This document shows, one piece after another, positions 5,435-7,112 of a DNA stretch of 7,112 nt. The stretch covers positions 1 to 7,112 of the forward strand of contig JAHCKI010000121.1 in the NCBI GenBank assembly GCA_026125865.1. The letters are read 5' to 3'. The DNA is from Rhodospirillales bacterium. Its GTDB lineage: Bacteria; Pseudomonadota; Alphaproteobacteria; Rhodospirillales; Defluviicoccaceae. Both the position numbers and the translations under genes were made by a program. The notes under the pieces are model-generated. The model saw only the letters and a list, made by a program, of their open reading frames with translations. It did not search any database and had not been told where the DNA came from. Position 1 is the first letter of the stretch; the number at the start of each line of letters is the position of its first letter.

Positions 5435-7112
5435 CTATACGAGAACCATGCCCTCTTCCGAGATGGGCTTCGCGGCCTGATCGGCCGGGCCGAACAACAT
5501 CTCGTTGTGGGCCGCACCTGACGGGATCATGGGGAAGCAGTTCTCCATCTTGTCGACCCGTATGTCGGCGATGACCATGTTGTCGGTCGCGATCATCTCC
5601 TTGATGACATCGTCCACCTCTGACGCCTTGTTGGCGCGCAATCCCACCGCTCCGAAGGATTCGGCCAGTTTCACGAAGTCGGGCAGAGACTCCATGTAGC
5701 TTTGCGAGTAGCGACTACCATGCAGCAGCTCCTGCCACTGGCGCACCATGCCCAGATACTCGTTGTTGAGGATGAACACTTTTACGGGCAGGCGATATTG
5801 GGTGATGGTGGACAGCTCCTGAACGTTCATCATGAACGAGGCCTCACCGGCGACATCGACAACCAGGGCGCCCGGATTCGCCAACTGCACGCCCATTGCC
5901 GACGGCAGGCCGTAACCCATCGTGCCGAGGCCGCCCGATGTCAGCCAGTGGCGCGGCTTTTCGAAGCCATAGAGCTGCGCCGCCCACATCTGGTGTTGAC
6001 CGACCTCGGTGGTGATGAACACGTCGTCACGATCCTTGGTCAGTTCGAACAACCGGGATATGGCGTATTGCGGCTTGATGATGTCGCCTTCCTGCCGGAA
6101 TCCCAGGCAGTCGCGCGCCCGCCACTGGTTGATCTCTTCGTGCCAGTTCGCCAAGGCCTTTTTCTTCGGCTTGACGCCACTCGTCTTCCACACTTTCAGA
6201 ATTTCGTCGAGCACGGACGCCACGTCACCGACGATCCCCAAGTCCACCATCACATTCTTGTTGATGGAAGACACATCGATATCGATGTGGATCTTCTTCG
6301 AATTCGGTGAAAACGCATTGAGCCTGCCGGTTACACGGTCGTCGAAGCGGGAGCCGACCGCGATCATCAGGTCGCAGTCGTGCATGGCCATGTTCGCCTC
6401 GTAGGTTCCGTGCATGCCGACCATGCCCAGGTAGTTCGGATGGGACGCCCTTACGGCACCAAGGCCCATGAGGGTCAAGGTGAAGGGGAAGCCGCTGATA
6501 TCGACGAACTCTGAGAGGAGCTTCGAGGCGCGATCACCGGAGTTGATGACACCACCGCCCGCATAGATGATCGGCTTCTTCGCCTCCGCCATCATCGCGA
6601 CCGCCTGTTTGATCGCCTCCTTGTCACCCTCGGTCCGTGGCCGATAGGTGCGATGCCCGTCCTTCTTCGGCGGTTGATAGAGACCGATCCCTTGGGAGAC
6701 ATCCTTTGGCAGATCGATGAGCACCGGCCCCGGACGGCCGCTGCGTGCCACATAAAATGCCTCGTGAACCACCCGCGCCAAATCATCGACACTCTTCACC
6801 AAATAGTTGTGCTTTGTGCACGGACGCGTGATTCCAGTGGTGTCGCACTCTTGAAAGGCGTCGTTGCCGATGAGATGCGTCGGCACCTGGCCGCATATGC
6901 ACACCAGCGGCACGCTATCCATCAGCGCATCGGCCAAACCCGTCACGGCATTGGTGGCACCCGGTCCGGAGGTGACGAACACGACGCCGACCGTTCCGGT
7001 CGAGCGGGCATAGCCTTCCGCCGCATGCACCGCTCCGCCTTCCTGGCGCACCAGAACGTGTCGGATCGCGTTTTGTTTGTACAGTTCATCGTATACCGGC
7101 AGGATGGCGCCT
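5435..7112 (-). CDS. ilvB: Acetolactate synthase large (catalytic) subunit, 5' end cut off
   Basis: This thiamine-diphosphate enzyme condenses two pyruvates to acetolactate, or pyruvate with 2-oxobutyrate to acetohydroxybutyrate, the first common step of valine, leucine and isoleucine synthesis. The frame stays open to the right edge, where it reads GAILPVYDELYKQNAIRHVL. The true start is therefore outside the window, and the GTG at 7051 is internal. The catalytic Glu is in VRQEGGAVHAAEGYA (numbered from that GTG, about residue 4). It is followed by GPGATNAVTGLADA, the central FAD-associated domain, and the C-terminal ThDP domain with GGLGTMGYGLPSA (373-385). The Mg/ThDP motif is GEASFMM (402-408), with the paired NN at 429-430, then GMVRQWQ (434-440). 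The motif has Glu where the GDG/GDA form has Asp. The tail is a short EEGMVLV. It is paired with ilvN downstream; it could be named ilvB, ilvI or ilvG. Confidence 0.97.
   Translation of the reverse strand, partial: GAILPVYDELYKQNAIRHVLVRQEGGAVHAAEGYARSTGTVGVVFVTSGPGATNAVTGLADALMDSVPLVCICGQVPTHLIGNDAFQECDTTGITRPCTKHNYLVKSVDDLARVVHEAFYVARSGRPGPVLIDLPKDVSQGIGLYQPPKKDGHRTYRPRTEGDKEAIKQAVAMMAEAKKPIIYAGGGVINSGDRASKLLSEFVDISGFPFTLTLMGLGAVRASHPNYLGMVGMHGTYEANMAMHDCDLMIAVGSRFDDRVTGRLNAFSPNSKKIHIDIDVSSINKNVMVDLGIVGDVASVLDEILKVWKTSGVKPKKKALANWHEEINQWRARDCLGFRQEGDIIKPQYAISRLFELTKDRDDVFITTEVGQHQMWAAQLYGFEKPRHWLTSGGLGTMGYGLPSAMGVQLANPGALVVDVAGEASFMMNVQELSTITQYRLPVKVFILNNEYLGMVRQWQELLHGSRYSQSYMESLPDFVKLAESFGAVGLRANKASEVDDVIKEMIATDNMVIADIRVDKMENCFPMIPSGAAHNEMLFGPADQAAKPISEEGMVLV

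Overview
The window looks like chromosomal DNA from an alphaproteobacterium, most likely a Rhodospirillales-type lineage. This rests on three things. The acetolactate synthase is of the alphaproteobacterial type, with an LLHG...SYMESLPDFVKLAE segment. The MreB/C/D proteins resemble that lineage. The mreBCD genes are followed directly by a PBP2 start reading MYRDQDRQKTF. The species assignment is inferred from remembered family resemblance, not from a search. Every convincing gene is on the minus strand, so transcription runs from the right edge to the left. Long plus-strand ORFs are shadows of these genes.

Right part (about 4814-7112): the branched-chain amino acid genes ilvB/ilvI (acetolactate synthase large subunit, cut by the right edge) and ilvN/ilvH (regulatory subunit). 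They are separated by 105 bases that hold a strong 10-14 bp hairpin just upstream of a good ribosome binding site and the GTG start of ilvN. Together they catalyse and feedback-control the first committed step of valine, leucine and isoleucine synthesis.

Middle (about 2697-4813): a 478-base gene-free stretch, then leuA (2-isopropylmalate synthase, first committed step of leucine synthesis), closed by a clear intrinsic terminator. The gene-free stretch holds a consensus -35 hexamer embedded in overlapping palindromes. After that comes a possible leader ORF with five leucine codons clustered just before its stop, a nested hairpin that contains that stop, and a segment perfectly complementary to the leuA Shine-Dalgarno region. 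I read this as a candidate leucine-responsive attenuator. It is the most interesting non-coding part of the window, and it remains a hypothesis.

Left part (1-2658): the rod-shape operon mreB, mreC, mreD and the first codons of mrdA (PBP2). Spacing tightens along the operon: a 47-base gap, a 4-base ATGA overlap, then a 1-base gap. This suggests translational coupling of the membrane parts of the elongasome. The leuA terminator separates it from the leucine gene.

I found no mobile elements, CRISPR arrays, tRNAs, rRNAs, prophage genes or defence genes. The protein-coding content is ordinary housekeeping; the points worth a second look are the leader and intercistronic RNA structures and one variant cofactor motif.
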